From Cristatella mucedo (taxonomy: Eukaryota > Bryozoa > Phylactolaemata > Cristatellidae): a stretch of DNA of 64,000 bases. The number at the start of each line of letters is the position of its first letter. The stretch's first letter is position 1. The stretch lies in the NCBI GenBank assembly GCA_009760855.2, contig WPIO01000144.1:287501-351500 (forward strand), given 5' to 3'. Below the pieces are notes generated by a model. It made no database searches. It saw nothing but the letters and a program-made list of their open reading frames with translations, and was not told the DNA's origin. Below, one piece after another: positions 37,570 to 50,200 of this stretch. The translations under genes and the position numbers were made by a program.

Positions 37570-39790
37570 CATTTAAGCGCCCATCTTTGGAATTCTCGCT
37601 CAGCGTGCAATAAACCCCTAACGATGTGGCATGACATGATTAGCGACGACAATGTCGCTAATCCGTTAGCTTTAACCTAGATCTGGCTGAAATCGACTAA
37701 CCGGCCGACCACAAACGACGAAATCTCCCAGCAGAATTCTCCTTCCAAATCCCTAGATGAAATCAAACTGGGGGAGTCGTCATTGTGGTACATTCCTCCA
37801 TCAACTGTTTGTAGTCTCCTCAGTAAGCAGTCTTTCGAATCTTTTGTTAGTTAGTCTCATCGACAGCCAGTTGCCAATAATGGCAGTAATCTATCGCCAC
37901 CCCCCTACCAAGTCCTCTTTTATATCAGATTTCTCTTATCTCATTGCGATTGTGCGTGCAAGAAATCGATCTTTCCTCGTCATAGATGATTTTGTAACAT
38001 CCATTTTGACCACCTAACTGACGCCTAAAGTGCCGAATGCCGTGCACTGATTGACTCGCTTTCTCTTTCGCCTAACGTTCATGACCCCACCCACAGCAAG
38101 GGTCACACACTCGATCGCATATTATCGAACAAATGTATGCTATAATCCCCTATTACTACCAATGTGTGCTCACCTGACCGCAAATAAACCTCATTAAGTC
38201 TACAGTGTTTGCCCTTCTCCACATCCTAATTCATCAGTGAGTCGCGAAACCTCGTGCCCTTTGACATTGATGTTGTCCACGCGAAAATACCTTCGCCCGT
38301 GCTACTCAATTCTCCTTCCGACCTGTCATCGTGGGTAGAATGACAACTGCTTAACGAGTTTGCACCTCTGATTAAGCATACTGTGCGCCCACGCCCAGCG
38401 TTCTGCAGACATTAAACTAGACAGATCTACCGAGGAGCGCGAGCTTGAGAAAGCAAGCAAAAGATCAGGACTGATTGTCCATCGTCATGCATATGAAGAC
38501 TGTTGTAGTTCGCACCAATCGATCCCAACAAATGTCTACTCTAGCCTCTATGAAAACATTGTTGAATCACGGGTGCACAATCCAAAAGGACTGATGTCTA
38601 CGATCAACCATCGCCTAAACCACTCCCAGGTTAGCTCCTTTCCTAGTGATCCTTGTGGTGATCTAGCCGGTTGCTTCTCTACCTTCTTTGCCAGTAAAAT
38701 AGACAAGATCAGAGAGTTCCTAAGGTTGCAGAATTACCTCTGGTGAGGCTCTTATGACTCAATAACCCTGCAGGACTTCTCACCTTTAACTCCGTGCAGC
38801 ACCTCAATGACTACATTTAAGGAGGCTACGAGTGACATCATCTAGAATTCATATCCCAGTCAAACAAGACTATTACTCCTTTAGACCCTATTCCCCATCG
38901 TCCTGCTTTTAAGATGCATAGATCTACTGCTGCCATGCACAACCAACATAATAAATTTGCCCTTAGCCTCAGGTTATGTCACTGCAACTTTCAGAAGGGC
39001 TGCAGTTAGGCCACTTATTAGGAAAGCAACACTAGACCAAGAGAACAACTATCGCCCACTCTCTCCACTGCCGTCCCTATATAAGACACTGGAGCGAGTA
39101 CTAGGCAGACTAACAAAACTCTTGGATTGAAAGTTCAGACTTGGCAAGTGAGCTCCAGTCTGTTTTTAGAGCTATCGCTCCACTGAGTCAGCATTGCTTC
39201 AGGTTTATATAACGACCTTATCAGGAATGCAGGCTAAAATAAAAAGTCCCTCAGCTTGTTTTCCTCGATCTTTTGGCAGCGTTTGATACTATCGATCACT
39301 GAGTCGTTTTTGAACTACTCTCATCTCGCCTGGGCATTGCACTGGAAACTGCACTGCAATGGTTCAGGTCCTGTCCCAGTGTGAGACTCAGTGGCATTGA
39401 CGTGAGCAGACAAAGATCATTCGAGGAACCGCTGAGGAATGGGGCACCTCAGGGCTCCGTGCTTGGTCTGCTTCTTTTAGCAGTTTATGTTCTCCCTCTT
39501 GCCGATGTGATTGCCCTGCACAATCTAGGCTTTCACTTCAATGCAGGTGACTCTTAGTTTACCTTTGCTTTGATCCCTCTCAGCCCTAAAGCACGTCGAT
39601 TGCTCTCAACTTCCTTGCTGCAAGTATTGATGACATCGCACACGGATGCCCCACTCAAGTCTGCCTACTTTCAGCTGCGTAACATTGCTGAAATTCGCTC
39701 TTGTTTAGACAGGGATACTACATCTAAGTAGGTCTATGCATTTGTGACATCCCGTCTTAACTCACCACCTGAGCAACCACCAAGTGCTGG
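37570..39790 (+). pseudogene. Decayed L2/CR1-like LINE, endonuclease to reverse transcriptase
   Basis: The longest copy of the main LINE. Reading across stops and frameshifts, it shows the start of an AP-type endonuclease (LWNSRSACNK), an AVIYRHPP motif, a degenerate GDFN site, and DPTHSKGHTLDRIL. Further on come reverse transcriptase pieces: LDPIPH, FDTIDH, NGAPQGSVLG, and NAGDS where the catalytic YADD box should be. CLDRDTT and AFVTSRL follow. Many stops show it is dead. It ends before the C-terminal APKAWNSLP region known from other copies. An open stretch upstream from 37084 may include its 5' part. Confidence 0.85.
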
Positions 39791-39840
39791 GATGGCAGGT
39801 TAATACGGGTGATGTCAATGCACGAATGCCATCCCAACAC
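39784..39840. repeat. 14-bp inverted repeat beyond the LINE
   Basis: Arms GTGCTGGGATGGCA and TGCCATCCCAACAC, one mismatch, 29-base spacer, at the 3' limit of the long LINE copy. It could be a hairpin or a short inserted element. Confidence 0.75.
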
Positions 39841-39864
39841 CGAGACATACAGTAAATATATACG

Positions 39865-40005
39865 ATTTATTTTCCTAGCACCCTAAGAGAACCTAATCTC
39901 TATCCAGGCACTTCACATATGCAGCAGGGTTCAAACCCACGACCTCGGGCGTCAAAGGCAAGCACGTTGAAACCCCCCCCCCCCCCGAGCCAAACTAGGG
40001 CAGCA
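39865..40005 (-). mobile_element. SINE with tRNA-like head and LINE-like tail
   Basis: Minus strand: head with box B GGGTTTGAACCC, then a tail (TGAAGTGCCTGGATAGAG to AGGGTGCTAGGAAAATAAA) resembling the LINE 3' end. The head carries a 14-base G run. Confidence 0.6.
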
Positions 40006-40062
40006 TACCATCACCTTGAACCCCCCTGCCTGAGCCAAACTAGGGCAGCATACCATACGATG
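39967..40062 (+). repeat. 48-bp tandem duplication with C runs
   Basis: Two units beginning TTGAA and C-run, each containing GAGCCAAACTAGGGCAGCAT. It overlaps the head of the adjacent SINE. Confidence 0.85.
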
Positions 40063-40339
40063 GCTCCAGCTTCGGCTGGATAAAACTTTGCTACGCGGCC
40101 CACCAATTGTCTGAATGTTTATGCATGCACCCACTTGTGTGCGCGGTCTTCTGCCTAACTTGCTGGCAGCACGTGCAGTGTTTGCTCGAACTAAGCCATC
40201 GAACTTCAATTTCATAGGTCGCACGTCGGCAGCATCTCCGTTGCATCATCTGTATCACGAAATAATCATCATCATCATCACGAAATCACGAAACATCTGC
40301 ATCACGAAAGGATCAAGCTATAGAACGGTTGCATACTAA

Positions 40340-40345
40340 TTTAAT
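40340..40345 (-). terminator. Candidate polyadenylation signal for notum
   Basis: ATTAAA on the minus strand, about 640 bp after the notum stop. No AATAAA is seen closer. A SINE begins beyond it at about 40005. Without transcript data this is only a candidate. Confidence 0.25.
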
Positions 40346-40981
40346 CACTTTAAAAAATAACCGTACGTTAAATAAATATGTCAGAAGTTTGAGCGCTCAG
40401 CCTGCACATACACGCCCGTGGCCTATTCGGACAGGCCTGCCGTGCTGCGAAACAATAATCTAGGCAGCTTGCTGCCACAGCCATAGCATACAGCTGGAGT
40501 TCGTGGCACGGCCACACGGCCACGTCGGCTGACTAGACGGCGAAGGCGTGGCTGTGTCTACAACAGTAGGCCGTAGCCGACTTAAACCTGACTTACTACA
40601 TTGCTGCCACCTGCTCCTGCTGCTACTTTCTCCGGGGATGAGGAGGAGGAGGAGGAGGAATGCAGCAGGTCGGCTTAAAAGTGCAGCACGTAGAGGCGAT
40701 CACCTGTCGCCCCCGGCCCCCCCCCGCCCCACCCCAGCTGTCCCGCGGACCGCCGCTCTAGCAGCCGATCCGGTGGCGGCAGCAGCAAAGCGGGCATCCC
40801 ATCGCGAGACATCGGCTCTGGCATCGGCAGTTCCTGAGTAGATCCTCGAGCTGCGACCCTTGGCATTCGGATTCGTCCCGGAGGCACTTTGTCGGGGTCG
40901 CTGTCAGAGGCCCAGCGTGCGAGCCAGCCAGCCGCTGTGCAGGGCGTGAAAGAGGGCCTTGCAGTCTTTGGTGTCCTCTAG

Positions 40982-41289
40982 TCACCTGTTGTTCGAGTAG
41001 AAGTCCCAGGATTCCGCTGCAGAGGCAGGAGCGCCGAGTGCTGCACCAGCCGGCAACAAGGATTCGCTATGCTGCTGTCCGCCAGCGCTTCCGAACATGG
41101 CCAAAAAGTTTGGGCACCTGAAGTTGCAGTATGCCCCCTCGCACGAGTCCATTACTCGGTGACTGCACTGTGCTTTCTTCTGCTCCCTGTACTCGATCAA
41201 CTGGTTCGTCAAGGCCAGCATATCGATTTCCGAGCTGCCAGCCACGGCCATTTTCAGAGTCGCCGATGTGTCCTTTATCGCCAGAGATC
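40982..41289 (-). CDS. notum: notum exon 13 (C-terminal Cys motif and stop)
   Basis: Codes for residues 504-605. The Cys pattern MDSCEGAYCNFRC keeps the C-x4-C-x3-C spacing of vertebrate VDSCPWPHCNPSC. The acceptor TTACAG follows a run of C. The frame ends at TGA, after FYSNNR. A weak donor (GTGACT) overlaps the stop, so a further exon is possible but not needed. The tail after the Cys motif does not match vertebrate Notum. Confidence 0.82.
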
Positions 41290-44200
41290 CTGTAATGAGC
41301 AGCAGGGGGGCACACGAGCTATTAGAGCAGCACGGGGGGGGGGGGCACACGAGCTATTAGAGCAGCACGGGGGGGGGGGCACACGAGCTATTAGAGCAGC
41401 ACGGGGGGGGGGCATACAAGCGGAAGAAGCGGAGCGAGCGAACACCCGCTACCCAGATACAACTTCAGCAGCAGCAACAGAGCAACCGTTATTTCTTCTT
41501 TGGTGGGTGGTCGGTACCTTCTATGGAGACCTCGATTGCCCGACGCTACGATCGCAGCTTGTGAGAAATAGCTGCGCATTTGGCTCTCAAGCGGTGGCAG
41601 CGTCAGGGGCAGGCGACAGTCGCTCCTAGTACATACCATCTGCACTCCTTGGTCTGGCATCTCTCGGCTGGCGATTGCTGTGAACGCTGGTGCTGGACCG
41701 CGTTGGTGGCCGGCTGGCTTTTCTAGTGGAATGTCTGGGCGAATTGTTTCGGCCACTGCCCGTGGTCCCGGCATTGCCACCACGACCTGATGGCAACCGA
41801 CGATCCGGAGATACAGCCCTAGTGTTCGATGAGTCTCTGCAAACCAGAACGGTCATGGACAATCATTGATCTGCAATGCAACATCTGGTTTGAATAACAT
41901 CTGCATTTGCTGCGACACAGCAAATCAATCGAACCGCTAGTAAGGAGGAATTGATTTGCTTAACCCGAGACTTAAACTGTGTGCCTACGGTACTACCAAG
42001 TAATATGAGAATGTCGATTCATCAGCCTGCTTCCTCCGGACAGCCCCAATGAAGTCATGTCCATATCAACTGGCAGAGCAAGGATTTTCATCTAGGGGGA
42101 GCAAGACCTGCAAAGTTTTTGTGTGTGGTGTGGCAAGACCCGGAAGATTTTCGCGAGGCGGTTTGGACCGGCAATTCGTGAAAAATTACAGCACAAAGTC
42201 GCTGAGTCTATCCGACACGAGCTTGGCGGTTGATCATCGGGCGGACATTTAGACACTATTTCCCGTTGTGGACGGTCGGATGGTGCATAGGAATAAGCAG
42301 CGACCCGGGTCACTGACGCGATATAGTGGAGAGAACCTTTGCCAAGCCACTTGACACACCCCTTCAGGTCGGTGCAAAAAGGCCAGCATCCATGATAGCA
42401 ACTGATATTCACGAATCCCTAGTCATCCAGCCTTGCTTTCTTCAGCATTTAGTATCTGTCCTTGATCAGTGGCTTGTGCAAATGCGCAAGGGCAAGCATC
42501 CGTACATGTTAAAGCCTCTGTGTGTGTGCGCGCGCACTAAACATAAGTTTGCATGTACACAACTGGCCGTTCAACAAAATACAAGCTGATTAAACAGCCT
42601 CTTGTGTATAGCGACAGAAGAGCCTTTAATGCTATCACAACTGCTTGCTTGTGCGATAATGGATCGCCCACCGCAGGATTCGAACCTGCGACCTCAGGAT
42701 CGAGGTCGTGAAAAGCAACCGCCTTACCAAGTGTGCCATCACGGCTCGCCAAAGCTCAAAGCCCAACGTCTTCACCTTCGTTCTCACAGTAGTGAATCCC
42801 TGCTTGCGGGCAAACTGTGATGCTAATAGAGCAATAGAGCTTTCTGTCGATGAAGAATAAGCTGCCGAGCTTGCTCTACTGCTGCTTGGGCAAGGGAAGG
42901 CTTGCCCCGTGAGGATCATTTGGTGCCATCAACTGCCAAGACTTTCCCATTAGCTGCCTGCACGTTCAGCAGCCACAAAAAGAGATGGCTACATTGTGCA
43001 GCTCTTCTCGATTCATGGTGCCTCATTACTTTTTCGTGAGCACTTGCATGGAGCTCAGAATGAGCTGGAGACTCAACAAACAAAAAAAAAAGAGTGGACA
43101 CCCAGCAATGGACCTTGAACTGGCTCCCGAGTTTAGGGAGCAGTTTGTCTGCTAGCCAACTACAGGCAAATGGAGGCTGCTTTTAGCTTCGTTCTCTTCC
43201 TACTCTTGGATTCACGTTATCAAGGGTCGGGAAAAGTGATTTGCACGGTCATCAAATCGCATCAATTGGAGCCAGCATTGACTGGTCTATATAGTACAGA
43301 TCAAAGAAATAGACAAGAGCTGGCAGCCATTTGTGAGAACCATTACCAAGTGATTAAATGGTAGCAGCCTGGGAATTAGTTGGGGATGACTAGCTATGGC
43401 TCAGTACACACACAGACAAAGGACATTTCTTATGGGCATGGCAGCTTGGAGTGGTGAAGCATGGACAGCAGGCAGTGTGCCCTCTCACCTGGAGGACGGC
43501 CGCACACGATTGGTTGCCTGCTGGCTCTCCTCCCAGCACTTTAGTGCATCGTGCAGAGATATGCCATTGATGGCCAGCCTGTACCAGAAGCTGCAAAGCA
43601 AAAGGCCAGGGCTGCTTACCACCTCTGCTGCTGCTGCCCATAAGGCCTGCACAAGCAGCAAAGCGAGGAGGGTGCGGAGGAGGCTGAAATCAGTGCTCAG
43701 TTCTCTCTCAAAAAGCTACATCACCAATGGCCCCCAGATGCATACTGCACGAGCGAGTTGCATGCCACAGCTGCCGGGAGCTACATGCTACTGTCGTTCA
43801 GCAAGGGATTGGAATGCAGAAAAGAATCTTTTTCAGATACATCAACATTTCGTTTAGATCGCTCGATGGCCACTATCAGCGTAGCAGTGATGCAGAGCAG
43901 TTTTGCTCACGTTTGTGTCGGTTCCCTCGGATTTTACTCTCTCCCTCCTGAGCACGAGGGTGCATTCACGAAACACGGAGGTTGCACACTAAAAGCTGGG
44001 TATCTAGGCAAGGGTACAGAAAAAGGAACACTCAATTTGAGAGGATGCCAGGATTTTTTCTGTACATATTCCACTGCTGGATGGGTGTGGACATCGGCAC
44101 ATGCGGTTCACCTTGGTACACAGCTTACAATGGACAGGGCATCTCCACGAATGGCAGCTAAGTCTTTTGCTTCTGATATTTGTCTGAGACGTTGCAAATG

Positions 44201-47200
44201 TAATACTCATTGTCCAATATGACGCCCAGAATATGAGCAACGAGTATCGCTATGGTATTACATAAAAAAAAAGCAACTGCAACAGGGCAAAACCACTCTC
44301 ACGGGTGATGCTCGATTCTTTTAACTTTCCCGACTTAGCAAATGACACAAACCAAAAATTGTGGCAAAGCATCTGGCTAAGTTGATAATGCTATTGCCAC
44401 TATGCCTAGCATGGACACATGTCAATCTTAGATAAGGCCAGCCTGTGCTTGCTGCTTACCTTTTCAAGAGGATTTCGTGAGCCAAACAGGCCGGTGCAAA
44501 CACAGCCCTGCAAAGAAAGTGTTGACTGTCATTAAACAGGGACATATTGGGTTGTGATTCGTTCGATTGTTAGCCTGAGACCTCGTTGCAAACGTCAGAA
44601 GAGAGCTGGTGATCGGATCATGGCGGAAACAGGATATATATACAGTCAGTGCACTGATATGGATGTGGTAGACCAGGAGCAAGCAGTGAGTAGTGCAGCA
44701 ACGAGCACGATCTCGCCTCAAGCGGCCTACATGCTGCATTCACAATTCGAAGGTCACAGGAAGGAAAGGTCACTTACGCCACTTCATGGAGAGTTCGGTT
44801 GATCTTTTGGCCGAGACCTTGCAGATATCTTTCACTCTCCTGTTGGTCTCGTTGGCTGCCGTAGGGCATCTGCTCAATGTGTGACAATCCACTGTGACCC
44901 ATGTTGGTTAAGACCTGGGCCGCATCGAATAGAAACTGAATGATGAAGACCGGTGCTGCAAGTAGAGTAATGTGTCAGCATTTGACCTTGGGTGGCTGAT
45001 GCTGGAGCGCTGGGACATCTAAAGAGCTGCTTGGCCACCAGCTAGCTCTATTATGTCCTGGGGAGATCACCTTCCCGCCGCACCCCTTGCCCCCCCCCCC
45101 AGCTTCGGGACCGGGAGAGGAAGGCTGCATGGCCCGTGCTTCCCCCCTCTCCAACGCATGAAGCTGCCAGCTCTGCTTGTGTCTGCTGCTTAAGTTATCA
45201 ACATGGCAACAGCTATTTTCTACCGATCGGGGTCTATGGTGACTTGGATTGATCTGCTTTTAGACAGGCACTGGCAGCACGTTTTCTCCCGGGTTTCGTC
45301 AATTCGAGAACACGAAGGTTCTAAAAACGTCTCTGAAACGACTTCTCTCTGAAAACTTGCGAAGCTAACGACCATCGACCAGGCTACTGTTCTGCATCGA
45401 CCGGGCAAGCAGCAGTGGATCGAAACCTCGGGCAGCATGAGATGCTCTCTGCCGGCATCTGCTCTATCCCGACTCTGGATCTCAGACTCAGCACAGTACG
45501 TGCAGAAGACAGAGAATGAGCCTGCTTCTAGATCTACAGCAAAGTAGCACCGAGCTTGGCGGATGAATATCGCAGCTCGTGCACACCTCGCTGTGCAGGA
45601 GGGCGGAACGCTGCCACCATGGGGGTCAACTGAAAGCTTCAAGTGGGACACTTCTTCTGCCACGGGTGCCAGCCACACTACGAAGGCAGCTTACTTCATT
45701 CAAGCCGGAGGGAGGCTTGCCAACTTTCCAGTCTGGCCTAGGCCGGTCTGGCCGAACAGACTGAATGTGTCCAGGTGGACTTACTCTTTATGAATGGATA
45801 CAGTCTGTAGCCGAAGAAGCACCTCCACGGCTCGTGTCTGTATTCCTGCTCGCAGGCGTGTGGGATTCGTGCTTTCCAGTACCTGGACGAAAAGGAGAAC
45901 GCCTCGCTGAGCCACGCAATGCCGAATTGAGAGTGCGCAGATCCGAGCGAATAGCTCGAACAGAGCGTGTTTTGGCAGCGGGGAGCAGTGAAGCAGGCTC
46001 TAGCGGCAAAGCATAAGCGCCCAGACGAAGTGCCCAGACTGCGCAGTGTCGATCTGGCGGTGCTGACGCAGGCATCGGCCCGCATGACCGGTGCACGCCT
46101 AATAAACAACAAACAACGGGGGGGGGGGGGGGGGGGGGGGGTGTGGGTGCTTGCGACCTCGTGAGCAGCCTCTTTAGAGGAGCTAAGCTCTCCTCCTCCT
46201 CCTTCGGGAGAGACCGTCCTCTGCCCAGCTCTGAGCTCCTCGAGTAGGCTGGGCCTCCTGCTCGGCCTCAAGCCGAAAGCGAGCACTTGCTTGCCCCAGC
46301 CACCCACCCACCCACGGTGTTCCTTCTGCTGCCGCAATCTGCTCACAGCTCTCTCTCTCTCTCTCTCTCTCACTGGCATCTGGCTGAGTCTGCGCTCGAC
46401 AATCGCGAGCTGAGCTGTACCGGCATCGCACAGTTCAGTTTCTGGTATGCTTGCTTGTCCACTTAAAAAGCCTGGCACTGGTGAATTGAAAAAATGTGCA
46501 AGTGGCATGCCACAGCTGCACGTGTCCTTACTTTCACCACAACCCCCCCCCCATACCACCACACTCGGCACGTTGGGAGTCTGCCTCACGGAATATAAGT
46601 GTGCTTGCTGACCTGGCATGAGAACCTAGTATGATAGCCCCATGAAAAATCTGGCAAAGCAAACAGTCTGAGCGACTTTGGCCATTTTGTGAGCCATCAC
46701 GTCCGAAATGTCAAGGCTGCAGCAGCCAGATAGCAGTCGGTGCCGTTGAGCAGAGGGCCGTTGTCGAAGAGCAGCTTTGTTGGTAGTTCTCCTTGACGGC
46801 CATAGAAGGTCGCATGACCGTGGAAAACTTCCATGCCCATCATAGCAAGAAAGTCGTAGAACACCTGAGCAATGCAGCTAGCTACAAGGCAGGCCTGACA
46901 ACCTCGGCAAGCAGTCGTCTGCGGCCTCCAGGGTGCCGGGTCGCACGGGAGACAGCTATTCAGGTCCTGCTCTGGCTAGCCCTTTTCCCGGGGTCCACTG
47001 AGCGATCACGTATGTCTACGATACATGTGGCCCTTGTTGGGGACACTCTCACCTTATATCATTAGACCAAAGCTGTGTCACCAATTAAATGTAAGATCGC
47101 CGTAGACATTTGCCAGGATGTCACCAGCTGAATGAACCAGCTGAAAATTCAGCAGTTGATGAGCACTACCCGACTAAGTGTTGCGACCGGTTCGGCCAAA

Positions 47201-50200
47201 GGAAGCGATCGTGTCGTGCCGACACGGGCAACGAAGGAGAGTGCAAAATCATTGCACCAGTGAAGCAATGGCACTGCAACCTTTTTATTTTACAATGGAC
47301 TCCCCTGGCCACTATGCCCAAGACAAATGAACATGCTCACTTTGTTGACCTACTTTTCACAAACCGTTTAGCAGTGGAGTCCACCGTTCCTCTCCTGGAC
47401 TTCGCATTGCATGTGCAGCCGTGACTCAGGGAATTTGAAGCCTGGGTCACACTGGCCGACCTTGATGTCCGGCCCCTGACACGAGATAACCTGATTGCAG
47501 CTGAGTGGCAAGCTCGGCAATCAAGGCCAAGGTTTCGCCCGGCTTATTGCTAGACCACAGCAACCTAAAATACTGGGGGGGGACGCACAGTAGCACACAC
47601 CATTCACAACTCGACATGTCCTGACCCGAGTTGTTCGAAGACTGGATGACAGAAAGGAGTGCCATTAAAAGGGGTGGCGGCTCACGTGTTGCTAGCAGGA
47701 CCTGGCCGCGTGACCGAACTCGTTTAGGATATGATACTGCCTACAGCCACTTAGGCCCAGCAGTTCATCTGCTGCCCAAGCGAGAGCTTCGGCTTTCCAC
47801 GGTCTGCAATCTTTCTCTCAATACCGCCTGTGTCGCACCAGCAGCGTGCGATGCTGTGAATCTGAGCAGTTCACGCCCCGTGCCCGCAGCGCGGTTCACG
47901 CACCTCATGCGCTGCCTCTCTGCTATATCAACCAGCCTCTCCTTGTTCCCATCCCACAAAGCTGCGACAGCAGAGCAGCGCACATACCTCGAGCCTCGCT
48001 TCATGGACTCTGCCGGCGCGCACTGGATTACGTTTGTGCACTTGACCTTTCTCAAGGGAGGCACGTCGACGAACCAGCCCGAGTCAACGATGCCGAGCAC
48101 GTTGACTCCAGGTGCGCGCTCCGCCAGCAGCGCTGTGACCCGGTCGAGGTTGAGCAGCACCCCTGTCCCTCCAGCGCTATAACAGAGAGAGTGAGAGAGA
48201 TGACAGCGTGTCCCGCTCTTCGAAAAGCTAGTTCATTGCTACCGTGCAACACTGATGCTCCATGGGGGGGCAATCGCTAGCAAAAGGAGGCTCCTTTCGG
48301 GAGACAAGCAATCGACGAGAAACAGCCTCGATCTTGCCCTCCGGCACTTGGTCGTACGAACACTGTGTCCGGTTGTTTGCACCACTCATCCTGCTAGCTA
48401 CCCATAAGCGAGCACTTCCGGTCACATCTGTCCATCCCGTCGTCTTTGTTACCGACACGATTGCAGTGGGTGTTGCTTTGCAGAGCTTCACATCGGCCGT
48501 AAGTCGAGCAAGTAAAGCAAGTAAGTCTCATCAGACAGTGGAGCTCAGCGTGGCAGGCGCGAGCAATGACTCAATCGGCGCTATCCACTGCTTTCGCACA
48601 AAATGGGACTCGTTCTGCATTCTGCTATCTCGAAGTTTCTATCTATTCATCTCTCACACGTAAGCAAGGTCCGTTGGTGTAAGCAAGGTCCCTTGCTTAC
48701 ACCAACGACATCAGCCATGACTCTCCCTGCTGAGAAGCATGGGTGAGCCCAAAATAATTTCTGCTTTAGACACCTCGGCAAAGCATTTCATCTGTCTTTT
48801 TCTTGTTCGACAGATTTCAGTTTCCGCCGGACATATCCTAGCAATACTATACATACATTTGCATAACAGCCGAAGAGAACTTGACATCTTTCTATAATAA
48901 CAATAGCATTTGTATAGCACCCTCCAGAGAACTGATTCTCTTGCTAGGCACTCCACAGGTACTGTACAGCAAGCATTACTAAATGACTGGTGTGACATCA
49001 GGCACTTTGCATGTGCTGTAAAGGAAGTCGTGGCTCAGTGACAAGTGAAACAAAACCAATCAGCTATTAAAACCTATCGGAGAGTTGTGGAAGCCTTAGA
49101 CCACCTAGGGAAGAGCCTAGAGCCTAGGCTCTCTGTCTCTGTCTCTGTGTGTGTGTGTGTCTGTCTGTCTCTCTTTGGAGTACCACGGCGCCAGTCGTGA
49201 CTGGAGAACCACACAGCCGCACCTCTGGATGACCGCATCACGCCAGCTGGCAGTGCGGGAGGGGGCCACCACTGAATGCCCCACCACTGAATGCGCTTTG
49301 GCAGCGATCACGAGAGCTCTTCCATTTCCTGTTGATACCTTGCAGTGGCTGCCTGAGTCAGTCGTCAGACCACATTTGTATGCAGATGTCGACTTGGCAC
49401 CAGATCTGTGGTGACTTCCATGATAACTGGCGCCAGCAGCTGCAGCGAGCTTTCTATGGCTGTCCAGCATACGCTTATACGCCATTGTCAGGCTGAGCGG
49501 GCCAACGTGTCCCCCTACAGCATCGAGTTGCTGACGACTCTAAGCACAAGCAACGTTGCACCCAGAAAACTTTCTCGACACCAGGCTGGCACCACCGTTG
49601 AAATAGAAGTTTGAACTTGGGCTGGCCAATCAAAACAGAGGCTTAGGTCACCTGACGTCGGGGTCACCCTACAGCCGGCTTTCCCTTCATGCACTACCAC
49701 TAACCGTTCGATCGTGCACTACCACTAACCGTTCGATCGTGCTTCCTTTGCAGCAAATGTAAAGTGCCTAGAGAGAGAGAGAGAGAGAGAGAGAGCTCGA
49801 TCTCGTTGGTCGATCGATCTGAGGGAGCCTGCTTGACAGCCGAGTGGCTGCAAGTGGCTATACAAACGTATTATTTTCACTATTATTTGCGCAGCCACAA
49901 GCTTTCAGTGAACCCAAGTGCCCAAGTGGAAGCCTCAAAGCACCAGCACGAATGTGTGCAGCCGTAGCATACTGTATCCAGGGACAGTGGTCTAGGGCCG
50001 AAATAGCCCAGAAGGTAAGTTAAGTGCCAACTACACGTGGTGGTGGTGGCAGCCGTTAAGACTCTTCTGCCTCTGCACAAATGCGCCTGCTATAAATCAT
50101 CAAGTAATAATTAATAGGTGGAAGCCTCTGCTCATGTTGGCAGCACGTGGGGCTTTGAAATACCTCGAGCCTGTCAGGAATAGCTTGTTGGCATCTCGAA

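Noticed and set aside
42092-42412. Minus-strand frame with a CYHGCWPFC segment as a possible notum Cys exon
   Set aside because: The Cys spacing differs from the family, whereas 40982-41289 has the exact C-x4-C-x3-C pattern in phase.
42585-42755. A working tRNA gene, suggested by GGTTCGAATCC
   Set aside because: It belongs to the dispersed SINE family, and the flanks show SINE body rather than a cloverleaf.
43390-43641. 83-codon minus-strand frame over notum exon 11
   Set aside because: Wrong register; the family match is in another frame between good splice sites.
43727-44222. Plus-strand frames in notum introns 10 and 11
   Set aside because: No domain resemblance, and they overlap notum sequence in antisense.
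45220-45678. 152-codon minus-strand frame between notum exons 8 and 9
   Set aside because: Exons 8 and 9 join in phase without it, and it has no match to the family.
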